From positions 62,001 through 126,000 of the forward strand of contig JADGRA010000080.1 in assembly GCA_017881265.1 (NCBI GenBank): 64,000 nucleotides of DNA, given 5' to 3'. The stretch comes from Myxococcaceae bacterium. Its GTDB lineage: Bacteria > Myxococcota > Myxococcia > Myxococcales > Myxococcaceae. Positions 18,512-27,059 of the stretch are shown here, piece after piece; position 1 is the stretch's first letter; each line of letters starts with the position of its first letter. The notes below the pieces were generated by a model. The model searched no databases and had not been told where the DNA came from. It saw nothing but the letters and a program-made list of their open reading frames with translations. The position numbers were made by a program, and so were the translations under genes.

Positions 18512-18891
18512 GCCGGAAGAAGCTTCCACCGGCCCCGCCTGCCCCCGCGGCCGCCTTCCACGCCCCCTTCGCCTCCTTGCAGGGCCTGCGGGAGGCTCTG
18601 CCCGCCGGGCCAGCGGCCCGGAAGGCCCCGGCCCGGCCGCCCCCCAAACCGGCCCCTCCGCGGGCGGTGGTGCGCCTGGAGAAGAAGGGCCGGCGGGGCA
18701 AGGAAGTCACGGTGGTGGAACAGCTGGCCCTCTCCGCGGCGGAGCGCCAGGCGTGGCTGCAGGAGCTGCGGCGGACGCTGGGCTGCGGTGGCGCCGAGGA
18801 GGAGGGCGCGCTGGTGCTGCAGGGAGACCACCGAAGTCGGGTGGAGGCCTACCTGCGCGCGCGCGGCGTGGCGCGCATCTCGGTGGGCTAA
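18508..18891 (+). CDS. SUI1/eIF1-family translation factor (YciH-like)
   Basis: A 127-residue protein with a Pro/Ala-rich N-terminal arm (about residues 1-52) and a SUI1 domain: VRLEKKGRRGKEVTVVE, then LRRTLGCGGAEEEG and VLQGDHRSRV. This family resembles eukaryotic eIF1; the bacterial YciH affects initiation fidelity, probably at the ribosome. The GTG start at 18508 overlaps the VKOR-DsbA stop (GTGA). The end overlaps the convergent isocitrate dehydrogenase by 4 nt. The long N-terminal arm is unusual compared with YciH. Confidence 0.88.
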   Translation: MSRKKLPPAPPAPAAAFHAPFASLQGLREALPAGPAARKAPARPPPKPAPPRAVVRLEKKGRRGKEVTVVEQLALSAAERQAWLQELRRTLGCGGAEEEGALVLQGDHRSRVEAYLRARGVARISVG

Positions 18892-19898
18892 AGCGCGGAG
18901 ACGACGGCGTCCGTGAAGTCGCGGCAGCCCGCGGTCCCGCCCAGGTCCTGCGTCCGCACCTTCCCTTGGGCGAACACCGAGGCCAGCGCGCGTTCCAGGC
19001 GCTGGGCAGCCTCGTCCAGCTTCAAATGGCGCAGCATCAGGGCGGCCGACATCATCAGCGCGGTGGGGTTGGCCAGCCCCTTGCCGGCGATGTCCGGGGC
19101 GGTGCCATGCACCGCCTCGAAGACGGCCACCCGCTCGCCGAAGTTGGCGCCGCCCACCACGCCGAGACCCCCCACCAGGCCGGCGCAGAGGTCCGAGAGG
19201 ATGTCGCCGTACAGGTTCTCCATGAGCAGCACGTCGTAGCGCTCCGGGTTGCGGACCAGCTGCATGCACATGTTGTCGACGATGACTTCCTCGTAAACAA
19301 CGCCTGGGAAATCCCGCGCCACCTTGCGGCAGCAGTCAAGGAACAGCCCGTCGGACAGCTTCATGATGTTGGCCTTGTGGACGGCCGTCACCTTCTTCCG
19401 CCCGTGGGCCTTGGCGTACTCGAAGGCGTAGCGGGCAATCCGGCTGCTCGCCTTCTCGGTAATAATTTTCAGGCTTTCCACGACGCCCGGCACCACAATG
19501 TGCTCGAGGCCGGCGTAGAGGTCCTCGGTGTTCTCCCGCATGACGACGAGGTCGACGCCTTCGTAGCGCGTCTTCAACCCGGGCACCGAGTGCACCGGGC
19601 GGACCGAGGCGAAGAGGTCCAGCGCCTTGCGGAGCGCGACGTTGGCGGAGGCCAGCCCGGTGCCCACCAGGGTGCCGGTCGGGCCCTTCAGCGCGACGCC
19701 CGAGCGCAGCACCGCGTCCACCGTCGACTGGGGCATGTTGGTGCCGTACTTGTTCACCACCTCGGCGCCGGCGTCGGCCTGCTCGAAGGTGAGGGGCACC
19801 TTCAGCGCCTGAAGGACGCGCACGGTGGCGTCTGCCACTTCGGGTCCAATCCCATCTCCAGGGATGAGGGTGACGGTGCGCAGGGTGGGCTCGCTCAT
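18888..19898 (-). CDS. NAD-type isocitrate dehydrogenase
   Basis: A 336-residue beta-decarboxylating dehydrogenase (IDH/IPMDH family). GDGIGPEV lies near residue 15, the phosphate-loop region SVRPVHSVPG near 96, and the ENTEDLYAG signature near 120 marks isocitrate rather than isopropylmalate as substrate. The Asp cluster for Mg is in MENLYGDILSDLCAGLVGG, and the late loop HGTAPDIAGKGLANP contains the cofactor-discriminating region; the short form and ENTE resemble NAD-dependent, IDH3-like enzymes. Cytoplasmic TCA-cycle role. The ATG at 19898 lies 10 nt from a TACACC hexamer. The longer upstream frame is non-conserved. Confidence 0.88.
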   Translation of the reverse strand: MSEPTLRTVTLIPGDGIGPEVADATVRVLQALKVPLTFEQADAGAEVVNKYGTNMPQSTVDAVLRSGVALKGPTGTLVGTGLASANVALRKALDLFASVRPVHSVPGLKTRYEGVDLVVMRENTEDLYAGLEHIVVPGVVESLKIITEKASSRIARYAFEYAKAHGRKKVTAVHKANIMKLSDGLFLDCCRKVARDFPGVVYEEVIVDNMCMQLVRNPERYDVLLMENLYGDILSDLCAGLVGGLGVVGGANFGERVAVFEAVHGTAPDIAGKGLANPTALMMSAALMLRHLKLDEAAQRLERALASVFAQGKVRTQDLGGTAGCRDFTDAVVSAL

Positions 19899-20011
19899 GG
19901 CGCCCTGGGGTGTACAGCGCTGGGGCCCCCGGCCGGAAGCCGTTTTGCATCCTCCGCCGGCGCGGGCCCTGGGCCCCCAAGGCACGCCCCTGGGGTGGCC
20001 CATAAGCCCCG

Positions 20012-20662
20012 CTAGCCTGTCCCGGACAGGGAAGCGACGAAGCGCACTTCGCGGAAACCCAAGGACAGAAGCAGCCCCCGCAGCGCCCGCTCGGCCGAGG
20101 CGCGCGCCCGCCCCTGCAGGCCCGTGTCCGCCCGCGCCTCCGCCTCGAAGGCCACCCGCGCCAGTTCCAGCAGCTCGGCCGTCTGGGCAGAGTCCAGGTT
20201 GCTTTGAAGAATCTCCGTCTCACCCGGGCGCACCTCGGCCCGCGTCTGCAGCGGCGGAAGCACCACCTCCACGCGGTCGCCGCGGACGCCCAGCGCGTGT
20301 GCGTCGAGGTGCGCGAGGTCCAGGCCCACGTGTACCGTCCCAAACACAATGGCCCGTCCGCGACTGGGCCACAGCGCGGCCTTGGCCCACAGCACGACGT
20401 CGTTCCACACGTTGCCGGTGGGCACCGGCTCCGGCGCATAGCCCACCTTCTTGTAGACGGTGACGTCCAGCGTCTCCAGCCGGGCCACCTCCCGCACCGC
20501 CTCCAGGACGGTGGGGACGTCCGGCGTCCGGCCCCTGCCGCTTCGGGCGGTAAGGACGAGGACGACGGCGAGCAGCGACAGCGTCACCAGCGCGCCGAGG
20601 GCGGTGGCGAGCCACAGCCGCCGGGTGCCCCCTGGGGGGACTATGCTGCGGGGCACTTCCAT
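20012..20662 (-). CDS. DUF4230-like membrane-anchored protein
   Basis: A 216-residue protein with a single N-terminal membrane segment (about residues 16-38) and a domain matching the DUF4230 pattern: TVLEAVREVARLETLDV, then FGTVHVGLDLAHLDA, VLPPLQTR, and a final LGFREVRF. Function unknown; likely faces the periplasm. The start codon is preceded by a strong AAGGAGAGGAG on the minus strand. The ATG lies within CCATGG, whose other strand is the ATG of the divergent small gene, so the two coding regions overlap by 2 nt at their starts. Confidence 0.75.
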   Translation of the reverse strand: MEVPRSIVPPGGTRRLWLATALGALVTLSLLAVVLVLTARSGRGRTPDVPTVLEAVREVARLETLDVTVYKKVGYAPEPVPTGNVWNDVVLWAKAALWPSRGRAIVFGTVHVGLDLAHLDAHALGVRGDRVEVVLPPLQTRAEVRPGETEILQSNLDSAQTAELLELARVAFEAEARADTGLQGRARASAERALRGLLLSLGFREVRFVASLSGTG

Positions 20663-20861
20663 GGCGCGACTCCTCTCCTTGCTGCTCGGACTCCTGGTGG
20701 TGGCAGGGGTGGCCTACTACGTCCTGCAGCGCACGGCCGAGTCCGCTTCCTCCGGACACTCGGCGCCGCGGCAGCAACTGGACTCCGTCCGGGACAAGGC
20801 GAAGGACATCGAGCGCGACGCACAGAAACGCGCCGACGAAGTCTTCAAGAAGAGTGAGTAG
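20661..20861 (+). CDS. Small membrane-anchored protein with charged tail
   Basis: A 66-residue protein: an N-terminal membrane segment ([20 protein letters not shown]) then a highly charged, probably helical tail ending DEVFKKSE. Function not recognised. An alternative in-frame ATG is at 20643 (6 residues longer), but that ATG is also part of a TATGCT hexamer 13 nt before 20661 that could be a -10 element. The start is therefore assigned to 20661. The start overlaps the divergent DUF4230 gene, and the end overlaps queF by 17 nt. Confidence 0.6.
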   Translation: MARLLSLLLGLLVVAGVAYYVLQRTAESASSGHSAPRQQLDSVRDKAKDIERDAQKRADEVFKKSE

Positions 20862-21261
20862 CGGCGCGGCCGTCCGGGTAGCGCACCGTCACCGTGGTAG
20901 CAATGCCGCCGCGGACAAACCAGTCCCCCGTCACCACCAAGGAGCGGGGCTCCAGCGCCTTTAGCAAGTCGTCGGCGATGCGGTTGGTGACGGCCTCGTG
21001 GAAGGCCCCCTCGTTGCGGTAGCTCCAGAAGTAGAGCTTGAGACTCTTCAGCTCCACGCACTTCTTGTCGGGGACGTAGGTAATCTTGAAGCGCGCGAAG
21101 TCCGGCTGGCCGGTGAGCGGGCACAGGCAGGTGAATTCCGGGGCGTCAAAGGCAATCTCGTAATCCCGCTCCGGGGCCGGGTTGGGAAACGTCTCGAGCG
21201 TGCGCGGGGGCGGACTGGGCATGGCCACGCCGCCGCTTTTGGCAGGAGCCGGCCCCGCCAT
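20845..21261 (-). CDS. queF: NADPH-dependent preQ0 reductase QueF (short type)
   Basis: Reduces the nitrile of preQ0 to the aminomethyl group of preQ1 in queuosine synthesis. The 138-residue product has the thioimide-forming Cys in [12 protein letters not shown] (with the catalytic Asp), and the [20 protein letters not shown] segment of the unimodular QueF family. The ATG at 21261 has a GGGGGGGAG ribosome-binding site 5 nt upstream; a second ATG at 21222 would remove 13 residues that look unconserved. QueC is at 5.6 kb, so the pathway is split in this genome region. Confidence 0.92.
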   Translation of the reverse strand: MAGPAPAKSGGVAMPSPPPRTLETFPNPAPERDYEIAFDAPEFTCLCPLTGQPDFARFKITYVPDKKCVELKSLKLYFWSYRNEGAFHEAVTNRIADDLLKALEPRSLVVTGDWFVRGGIATTVTVRYPDGRAATHSS

Positions 21262-21354
21262 GCAACTCCCCCCCAAGGGGGCGACTGACCCGCGGGGCGC
21301 GGAAACAGAAGGCCCGCGGGTGGCATGCTACAAGCCTCCGCACGGGGTGCTTGC

Positions 21355-21888
21355 ATGACGGTCCACCTTGTACGCTGCAGTGCGCGGCGGCTGGCCGAAC
21401 AGAAGCGGGCGCTGGTCCAACTGTTGGTGGACGTGGTCGCCGACGGCGCCTCGGTGGGCTTTCTGCCGCCGCTGCCGGAGGAAGACGCGGCCGCCTACTG
21501 GGCGGACGTCGAGGCGGAGCTGGCCCACGGGCACCGAGAGTTGCTGCTGGCCGAGCGCGACGGCTTGCTGGTGGGCACCGTGCAGCTGGAGCTCGCCCGC
21601 AAGCCCAACGCCCGCCACCGGGCCGAAGTCACCAAGCTGATGGTGCACCCCGAGGCGCGCCGGCAGGGGGTGGGGCGGCTTTTGCTGCAGGAGGTGGAAC
21701 AGCTGGCCAAAGGCCACGGGCGCACCCTGTTGTACCTGGACGCGCGCGAGGGGGACGTGGCTGAACAGCTGTACGCCCGCCACGGCTACCGCCGCGTCGG
21801 GCGCATTCCGGACTACGTCCGCGACGAGCACGGAAAGCTGGAGGCCACCGTCGTCTACTACCGGGTGCTGGAGGCCGCGCCGGGCTGA
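21355..21888 (+). CDS. GNAT-family N-acetyltransferase
   Basis: A 177-residue acetyl-CoA-dependent acyltransferase. The central motif VTKLMVHPEARRQGVGRLLL contains the Q/RxxGxG/A pyrophosphate loop (RRQGVG), and the tail segment AEQLYARHGYRRVGRIPDYV is the usual fourth strand-helix. The substrate cannot be assigned. The ATG at 21355 gives a normal-length domain; an earlier in-frame ATG at 21325 adds ten unconserved residues. The 3' end overlaps the convergent ChbG-like gene by 31 nt. Confidence 0.8.
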   Translation: MTVHLVRCSARRLAEQKRALVQLLVDVVADGASVGFLPPLPEEDAAAYWADVEAELAHGHRELLLAERDGLLVGTVQLELARKPNARHRAEVTKLMVHPEARRQGVGRLLLQEVEQLAKGHGRTLLYLDAREGDVAEQLYARHGYRRVGRIPDYVRDEHGKLEATVVYYRVLEAAPG

Positions 21889-22619
21889 GGAGGCCCCAGC
21901 GCCCGGAAGTCCACCAGCACCACCCCGGCGCGCTGCAGCGCCGCGCGCGCCTCCGGCGCGGTGAAGGTGTCCAGTTCCACGCGCCGCTGGGCGGCGTAGC
22001 CGGACTGCACGTGGCTGGGCGCCTCCCCGGGGTGGCACATGACTTCGGTGGTGCCTTCCCCCAGCGCCTGCACGGCGTGCAGAAGCCGTGGCAGCGTCCA
22101 GTAGGCCTGCGTCCCTGCTTCACCCAGGAAAGCGTCCGGGCTGGCCACGCCGCGCGCGTGCAAGGCCGCGCGCATGGCGCCGTCCAGGGCCCGCACCGGC
22201 AGCCCCCACGCTGCGGCCGCCGCCGCCAGCCCCTCCAGCACCGGCGCATGGCGGTGCAGGTGCTTGTGGACGTCGACGTGGGTGGGCCGGGTGCCCAGCA
22301 GCTGCTCGGCGCGTACAAGCTGCGCCCGCGCCTCGGCCTCCACCAAAGGGGCGGGCAGTGCGCTGGCGCGCGCCTCGACGAAAGCCCCGTCGTGTAGCAG
22401 GGCGGCTGGAAAGTCCCGGTACAGCGGCCGGCCGCGCGCAAGATTGAGGTGAAGCCCCACCGACAGGTCCCCCGCTGCCTCGGCAGCCGCCGCGCTGAAG
22501 GGGGTATTCACCATCAAGGTGGCGGACGTCACCACGCCCTCGCGCATGGCGCGCAGGAGCCCCCGGTCCACCGCCGGGTCGTAGCCCAAGTCATCCGCGT
22601 TGATGATGAGGCGCCGCAC
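21858..22619 (-). CDS. ChbG/YdjC-family carbohydrate deacetylase
   Basis: A 253-residue protein with the divalent-metal site of the YdjC/ChbG family: INADDLGYD at residues 6-14 (Asp pair), the SVGLHLNLARGRP segment near residue 55, and HVDVHKHLHRHA near residue 113 supplying the second His. The family deacetylates N-acetylated oligosaccharides such as chitobiose. The start is GTG at 22619, with TAGAGT 9 nt upstream and no Shine-Dalgarno sequence. No chitin or glycan genes are adjacent, so the physiological substrate is open; envelope or hopanoid glycolipids are alternatives. Confidence 0.85.
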   Translation of the reverse strand: MRRLIINADDLGYDPAVDRGLLRAMREGVVTSATLMVNTPFSAAAAEAAGDLSVGLHLNLARGRPLYRDFPAALLHDGAFVEARASALPAPLVEAEARAQLVRAEQLLGTRPTHVDVHKHLHRHAPVLEGLAAAAAAWGLPVRALDGAMRAALHARGVASPDAFLGEAGTQAYWTLPRLLHAVQALGEGTTEVMCHPGEAPSHVQSGYAAQRRVELDTFTAPEARAALQRAGVVLVDFRALGPPQPGAASSTR

Positions 22620-22628
22620 GCCCCATGC

Positions 22629-22634
22629 ACTCTA
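22629..22634 (-). promoter_or_regulatory. -10-like element for the ChbG-like gene
   Basis: TAGAGT on the minus strand ends 9 nt before the GTG start. No ribosome-binding site is present, so a leaderless transcript is suggested. Confidence 0.35.
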
Positions 22635-22686
22635 GCGTGACCCCCATCCGCCTAGGACGTGCCGGGCCGCCCCCGGGCGGGCTGTG

Positions 22687-22692
22687 TAGGAT
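22687..22692 (+). promoter_or_regulatory. -10-like element for the methyltransferase gene
   Basis: TAGGAT lies 12 nt before the ATG of the methyltransferase. No Shine-Dalgarno sequence is seen between, and no convincing -35 box upstream. Confidence 0.35.
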
Positions 22693-22704
22693 GGCGGCAC
22701 GCCC

Positions 22705-23523
22705 ATGCCCGGCCGCCATGCCTTGCTCACCCCCGAAGAATTCTTTCGCCGGTACGACGCCGTGGAGTCCAGGCTGTCTGCGCCCCTGAGTGAGCGGATG
22801 CTGGACCTGCTTCTGCTTCGGCCAGGCATGCGCGTCCTGGACTTGGCTACCGGGTCTGGGGAGCCGGCCCTTCGCGCCGCCCGCCGCGTCGGGCCCGAAG
22901 GCTTCGTGCTGGGGGTGGACGTGTCGGAGGGGCTGCTGGCGCTTGCCCAAGAGAAGGCGGCGGCCGAGGGCGTGGGGAATCTCCAGCTGCGCGCCGGCAA
23001 GGCGGAGTCCCTGGACGGCGTCCCGCTGGCCCACTTCCACGCGGCGACGGCGCGCTGGGGCCTCATGTACATGGACGCGCCGGTGGCGGCGCTGGCGGCG
23101 GCGCGGCGTGCCCTGGTTCCCGGTGGGCAGCTGGTGGCAGCGCTGTGGGCCGAGCCGGAACGCGTGCCCTACTACGCGCTGCCGAGGCAGGTGCTTCAGC
23201 GGTACCGGCCGGTGCCGGCAGTCGAGGTGGAGGCGCCCGGGACGTTTCGCTATGCAGACCTTCACCGCATCGAGAGGGACTTCCGCTTGGCTGGTTTCCG
23301 CCTCGCGCACGTCGAGGAGATGGAGGTGCCGGTGGTGGAGGCGGAAGACTCGCGCGACGTCGTCGCGTGGGCGCGGGCGCTCGGCCTCACCCGGCTCCTG
23401 GACGGGCTGTCAGAGGAGGTGCAACGCGCCTGGGAAGACGAATTTGCGCTCGAGCTCGAGCGACGGCGTGTGGACGGGCGTGTGCGTCTTGGCGGGGTGA
23501 CCCGCATTGTCCTGGCGGGTTAG
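22705..23523 (+). CDS. SAM-dependent class I methyltransferase
   Basis: A 272-residue Rossmann methyltransferase. Motif I is VLDLATGSGEPAL near residue 45, followed by VLGVDVSEGLL and, at motif IV, TARWGLMYM. The layout is closest to the UbiE/COQ5-like group (Methyltransf_11/25), but the substrate is not predictable. It stands alone on the plus strand, with divergent ChbG-like and convergent kinase neighbours. About 240 nt follow before the kinase gene, with nothing recognisable except GC-rich sequence. Confidence 0.82.
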   Translation: MPGRHALLTPEEFFRRYDAVESRLSAPLSERMLDLLLLRPGMRVLDLATGSGEPALRAARRVGPEGFVLGVDVSEGLLALAQEKAAAEGVGNLQLRAGKAESLDGVPLAHFHAATARWGLMYMDAPVAALAAARRALVPGGQLVAALWAEPERVPYYALPRQVLQRYRPVPAVEVEAPGTFRYADLHRIERDFRLAGFRLAHVEEMEVPVVEAEDSRDVVAWARALGLTRLLDGLSEEVQRAWEDEFALELERRRVDGRVRLGGVTRIVLAG

Positions 23524-23764
23524 GGCGAGAGCGCTCCCGGTGCCGCCAGCGGCCGGCGGAGACGACGACTCCTCACCGGCGAAGGGAACGCCTTGGACCT
23601 GAAGGCTAGGACACTCCATGCCGCTGTCCTGTTGATGGGGCCTCCTTTGGACGACCGGTCGGGGGGGGACTTAGCATTCTCCCCACCAGCCGCGAACGCG
23701 GTCCCTGGGCGCGAGGGAGAGCACCTGCGGAGACACGGCTGTTAGATTTGGAAAAGCCGTCATC

Positions 23765-25819
23765 TCACGGGTGGCAATCGGCGATGAGGCGCGGGGCTTG
23801 TTCCGGAAAGCGGACCGCCAAGTCCTTCTGAATGGCGTCGCGCTCGGCCGTCTTCCCGGCGTGTGCCTGCGCAATGCACAGCGCGGCCAGCGGCCGGGCG
23901 TCCGAGGGGTCCAGGCGGTCCGCCTCGCGGTAGGCGTGCTCGGCCCCGGCCATGTCCCCGACCTGGGCCAGGGTGGCGCCCAGGTAGTAGTAGGCCTTCG
24001 CCAGCTGCGGGTCCTTGCCAAGCGCCGCCTTCAACAAGCGCGAGGCCTCCTGCGGCTGGTTCTGCCGCAAGCGCACGAAGCCGAGCTCCGCCGCAGCGCC
24101 CGGGTGGAAGCGCTTCTTCAGCACGCCATTCAGCACCTGCGCCGCCTCGTCCAGGCGCCCCATCTGGCTGAGGAGCTCGCCCCGGCGAATCGCGACGTCC
24201 CGGTCCTGGGGGGCCTTGCGGGTGGCGGTATTCAACGCCTCCAGCGTGGCCGGTGCATCCCCCTGCAGCTGCCGGAGGTCGGCCCGCAGCAGGTCCGGCC
24301 GGGGGTCCTGCGGCGCGAGCTCGACGGCCTTGTCCAGCGACGCGTCCGCGCGCTTCCCCATCCGCAGGGCAATCAGCGCGCTGCCCTCCTGCAGGTAGGC
24401 CTCCTCCGTGGCCGGGAAGCGGTGGACGAAGGCCTGCACCACCTCCAGCGCTGTCTCGTGGTCCGGAAGTGTCAGGGCGAGTTCCCCCGCACGGCGCAGC
24501 TGGTCCACCGTGGACTGCGGGTCCTGGGCAATGGCCACCAGCTCGCGCATCCGCGCCGCGGGGTCTCCCCGGGCCTCGGCGCGCTCCAGGCGCTCCGCCG
24601 GCGTCGTCTTCGGGCGCAGCACCCAGTAGCCGGCTGCGCCCAGCACCATCGCGGCAAGCACCAGCGGCCCGAGCACCTGGGGACTGAGGACAGCGCGAAG
24701 CCCCCAACCGAGGGCGCGGCCGACGCGGGGAAGCAGCGGTGGCGCGGTTGGCTTGGCGGGCACCTTGCGCGGTGGCTGGCTGTCCTGCAGCGGCGGAAGC
24801 AGGTCGAGCGGCAGTTCGTCCTTGTGTCCCGGCGTCGAGGGGTCGGCCAGACGGGCCCGGCGCAGGGCGATGCGCTTGGGGTCCCGCTCTGCGGGGAAAA
24901 TGGTGGTGACGTAGGCCGACACCTCCTCCGGGCTTGCGACCCGGGCAGGGCCTCCCACCGCCTCGATGGCGTGGATGAATTCCTGCAGGCTGGGAAAGCG
25001 CTGCGAAGGGTCCTTGGAGAGGGCCGTCAGGCACACCAGCTCGAGCTGCGGCGGCACCGAGGGGTCGAATTCCGTCGGGCGCTTCGGCTTGCCCTCCGAG
25101 ATGCGGTTGAGTACCTCCTCGGTATTCAGCCCGGTGAAGGGCCGACGGCCGCACAGCTGTTCATACAGCATGACGCCGGCGGCGAAGAGGTCCGCGCGGT
25201 GGTCCACCGGCTGGCCCGCAATCATCTCCGGGGACATGTAGAAGAATTTCCCCTTCAGCGTCCCGGGCTCGGTGCCCCCACCGATGCGCGAGGACTTGGC
25301 GATGCCGAAGTCGATGACTTTTACCTCGCCGTTGACGCCGACGTGAATGTTGTCCGGGGTGAAGTCGCGGTGCACAATCCGCAGCTCCCGCCCCTTGGCG
25401 TCCACCGCGCGGTGGGCGGCATCCAGGCCGCGACAGGCCTCGGTCAGCACCCTCAGCGTGATGCCGAGGGGCACCCGCAGGCCGGCGTGTGCAGCCGCCT
25501 GTCGCAACTCGGCGAAGCTATGCCCCTCCAGCAGCTCCATGGCGATGAAGGGCTCGCCGCGCACCTGGCCGAGGTCCAGAATCCTCACCACGTTGGGGTG
25601 CTGGATTTGCCGGGTGATGTCCGCCTCGTTGAGGAACATCCGGACGATGGCGGGGTCCGCAATCAGGTGCGGAAGCAGCCGCTTCACCGCCATCGCTGGC
25701 CCGAAGCGGCCGTCGGGCAGCAGCATGCGCCCGAGGTACACCTCGGCCATCCCCCCGGTGGCAATCCGGGAGGTGAGCCGGTAGCGGCCGAACCAGGTGG
25801 ACGTCTGGGAGACGCTCAA
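23765..25819 (-). CDS. Membrane Ser/Thr protein kinase with C-terminal TPR domain
   Basis: A 684-residue eukaryotic-like kinase. The catalytic domain (about residues 12-290) has all key residues: Gly loop IATGGMAEVYLG, Lys in AMAVKRLL, Glu in FLNEADITRQI, catalytic Asp in HRDFTPDN, and DFG in VIDFGIAK; GTLKGKFFYMSPE is the activation segment. A Pro/Lys-rich linker leads to one membrane segment (about 375-400) and then TPR repeats to the end, which probably sense or recruit partners outside the membrane. The TTG start at 25819 is inferred: TAGACT lies 10 nt upstream, and the frame beyond is low-complexity. A GTG at 25930 is the alternative. Confidence 0.88.
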   Translation of the reverse strand: MSVSQTSTWFGRYRLTSRIATGGMAEVYLGRMLLPDGRFGPAMAVKRLLPHLIADPAIVRMFLNEADITRQIQHPNVVRILDLGQVRGEPFIAMELLEGHSFAELRQAAAHAGLRVPLGITLRVLTEACRGLDAAHRAVDAKGRELRIVHRDFTPDNIHVGVNGEVKVIDFGIAKSSRIGGGTEPGTLKGKFFYMSPEMIAGQPVDHRADLFAAGVMLYEQLCGRRPFTGLNTEEVLNRISEGKPKRPTEFDPSVPPQLELVCLTALSKDPSQRFPSLQEFIHAIEAVGGPARVASPEEVSAYVTTIFPAERDPKRIALRRARLADPSTPGHKDELPLDLLPPLQDSQPPRKVPAKPTAPPLLPRVGRALGWGLRAVLSPQVLGPLVLAAMVLGAAGYWVLRPKTTPAERLERAEARGDPAARMRELVAIAQDPQSTVDQLRRAGELALTLPDHETALEVVQAFVHRFPATEEAYLQEGSALIALRMGKRADASLDKAVELAPQDPRPDLLRADLRQLQGDAPATLEALNTATRKAPQDRDVAIRRGELLSQMGRLDEAAQVLNGVLKKRFHPGAAAELGFVRLRQNQPQEASRLLKAALGKDPQLAKAYYYLGATLAQVGDMAGAEHAYREADRLDPSDARPLAALCIAQAHAGKTAERDAIQKDLAVRFPEQAPRLIADCHP

Positions 25820-25829
25820 GCGCCGCCGC

Positions 25830-25835
25830 AGTCTA
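25830..25835 (-). promoter_or_regulatory. -10-like element for the Ser/Thr kinase gene
   Basis: TAGACT on the minus strand ends 10 nt before the inferred TTG start, without a ribosome-binding site. It supports both a leaderless transcript and the TTG assignment. Confidence 0.35.
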
Positions 25836-25958
25836 CACCCCAGACGGCAGCCCAAGCCCTGGGACGCGGGCGCCAAACGTCCGGAATGCAAAGCCAAGCG
25901 CGCCCCAGGGCCCCCCTGTGCGTCAGACACCCACGCGGGGGCTGAGGGGGCAGCAGCG

Positions 25959-26381
25959 TCAGCCCGCGCGCACCAGGGCGGTCAGCGCCACTGCCGCCAT
26001 CGCCGCGCCGGCCACCAGGGCCAGAACCAGCTGCGCCCCGCCTAGCCACAGCGCTAGCCGAAGGACGGTATTGCCACCGGCGGTGGCCTCTCCCGGCGGC
26101 AGTTCCTCCTCCGCCCTGAGCGCCAGCAGCACGGCCAGCGCCGCGCCCAGAAGTGGCAGCACCGTCCAGCCGAGGAGCGCCGCGGCCAGGCTGGCCCACG
26201 CCAGCGCGCCCGGCCGGGCCGCAACGGACACCTCGCGCACCTCCGGACCGGGCCAGGCCACGGCCGTCACGCGGTCCGGCGGGAAGGCACGCCGGGGCAG
26301 GCGGCCCCCGCACACCACGCAGTACAGAAGCCCCACCCGGTTGGCGGTACGGCACTGGGCGCAAGGGACTTGGGTGGCCAT
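25959..26381 (-). CDS. Zinc-ribbon membrane protein with DUF4190-like helices
   Basis: A 140-residue protein. The N-terminus is a zinc ribbon (CAQC at about residues 7-10 and CVVC at about 21-24). After a linker there are two hydrophobic segment pairs, LLGWTVLPLLGAALAVLLAL and a longer C-terminal hairpin, a pattern like DUF4190. Role unknown. The ATG at 26381 places the ribbon at the N-terminus. The next gene upstream on this strand encodes a related membrane domain without the ribbon, suggesting a local duplication. Confidence 0.65.
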   Translation of the reverse strand: MATQVPCAQCRTANRVGLLYCVVCGGRLPRRAFPPDRVTAVAWPGPEVREVSVAARPGALAWASLAAALLGWTVLPLLGAALAVLLALRAEEELPPGEATAGGNTVLRLALWLGGAQLVLALVAGAAMAAVALTALVRAG

Positions 26382-26524
26382 GGGTGTGGGGGCTTTGCGT
26401 CGCACCTGCGTCAAAAGCAAGCGCCGCGCCGGGGCGGCCCGCCCCGGAAATTAAGGGCTTGGGCCGAAGGGGGGGCGGGTCTGTGGCGACGGCCCGGGTC
26501 AGTCCCTCGGGCGTGGGGCGTGAC

Positions 26525-26869
26525 TCAGCGGTTGAACCAGGCGAAGCCGACGCCGGCGACAATCAACCCCACCACGAAGAGCACCGCCAGGGCCACCAGC
26601 GCCAGGTGCACCGCCCCCAACCACAGGCCGATGGTGGCCAGATTCCAGCCGCCGAGGGCGCCGCGGGAGGCGCGAATCTCCTTCCGGGCGCTCACCCCCG
26701 TCACCACCGCCACCACCGCGCCGAGGATGGGAAGCATCACCCAGCAGAGGATGCCGCTGGCCAGACTCACCACCGCCAGGGGACTGTCCTTGGCCGGGAC
26801 GCCGGGCTGAAAGCTGTCCAGCGCGTTGGTAGCGGGGGGTTCCAACTCGGGCCACTTCGGCGCATCCAT
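26525..26869 (-). CDS. DUF4190-like small membrane protein
   Basis: A 114-residue protein: a polar, Pro-rich N-terminus (about 35 residues) followed by membrane segments containing SLASGILCWVMLPILGAVVA and a final hairpin. The repeated pattern A-x-x-S-L-x-x-G-I-L-x-W and P-x-L-G-A is that of DUF4190. The ATG at 26869 follows GAGGAG, a good ribosome-binding site. It is similar in layout to the zinc-ribbon protein just downstream. Function unknown. Confidence 0.65.
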   Translation of the reverse strand: MDAPKWPELEPPATNALDSFQPGVPAKDSPLAVVSLASGILCWVMLPILGAVVAVVTGVSARKEIRASRGALGGWNLATIGLWLGAVHLALVALAVLFVVGLIVAGVGFAWFNR

Positions 26870-27059
26870 GGAAAAGCTCCTCAATCGGTTGGTGAAGTGG
26901 GGACGGGGAAAAGGGTGAGGAAGCATAGAGAAGGGGCGCCGCCGTGCGCCAGACGCCTCCCCGCGCGGGATGGGCGTCACCGTCGCCGGGCGGTCGGCTA
27001 AAGGGAACCAGCGTTTAGCGGCTGATGGGCGGCCGGGACCTGCCCGCGCGACACGGCCG

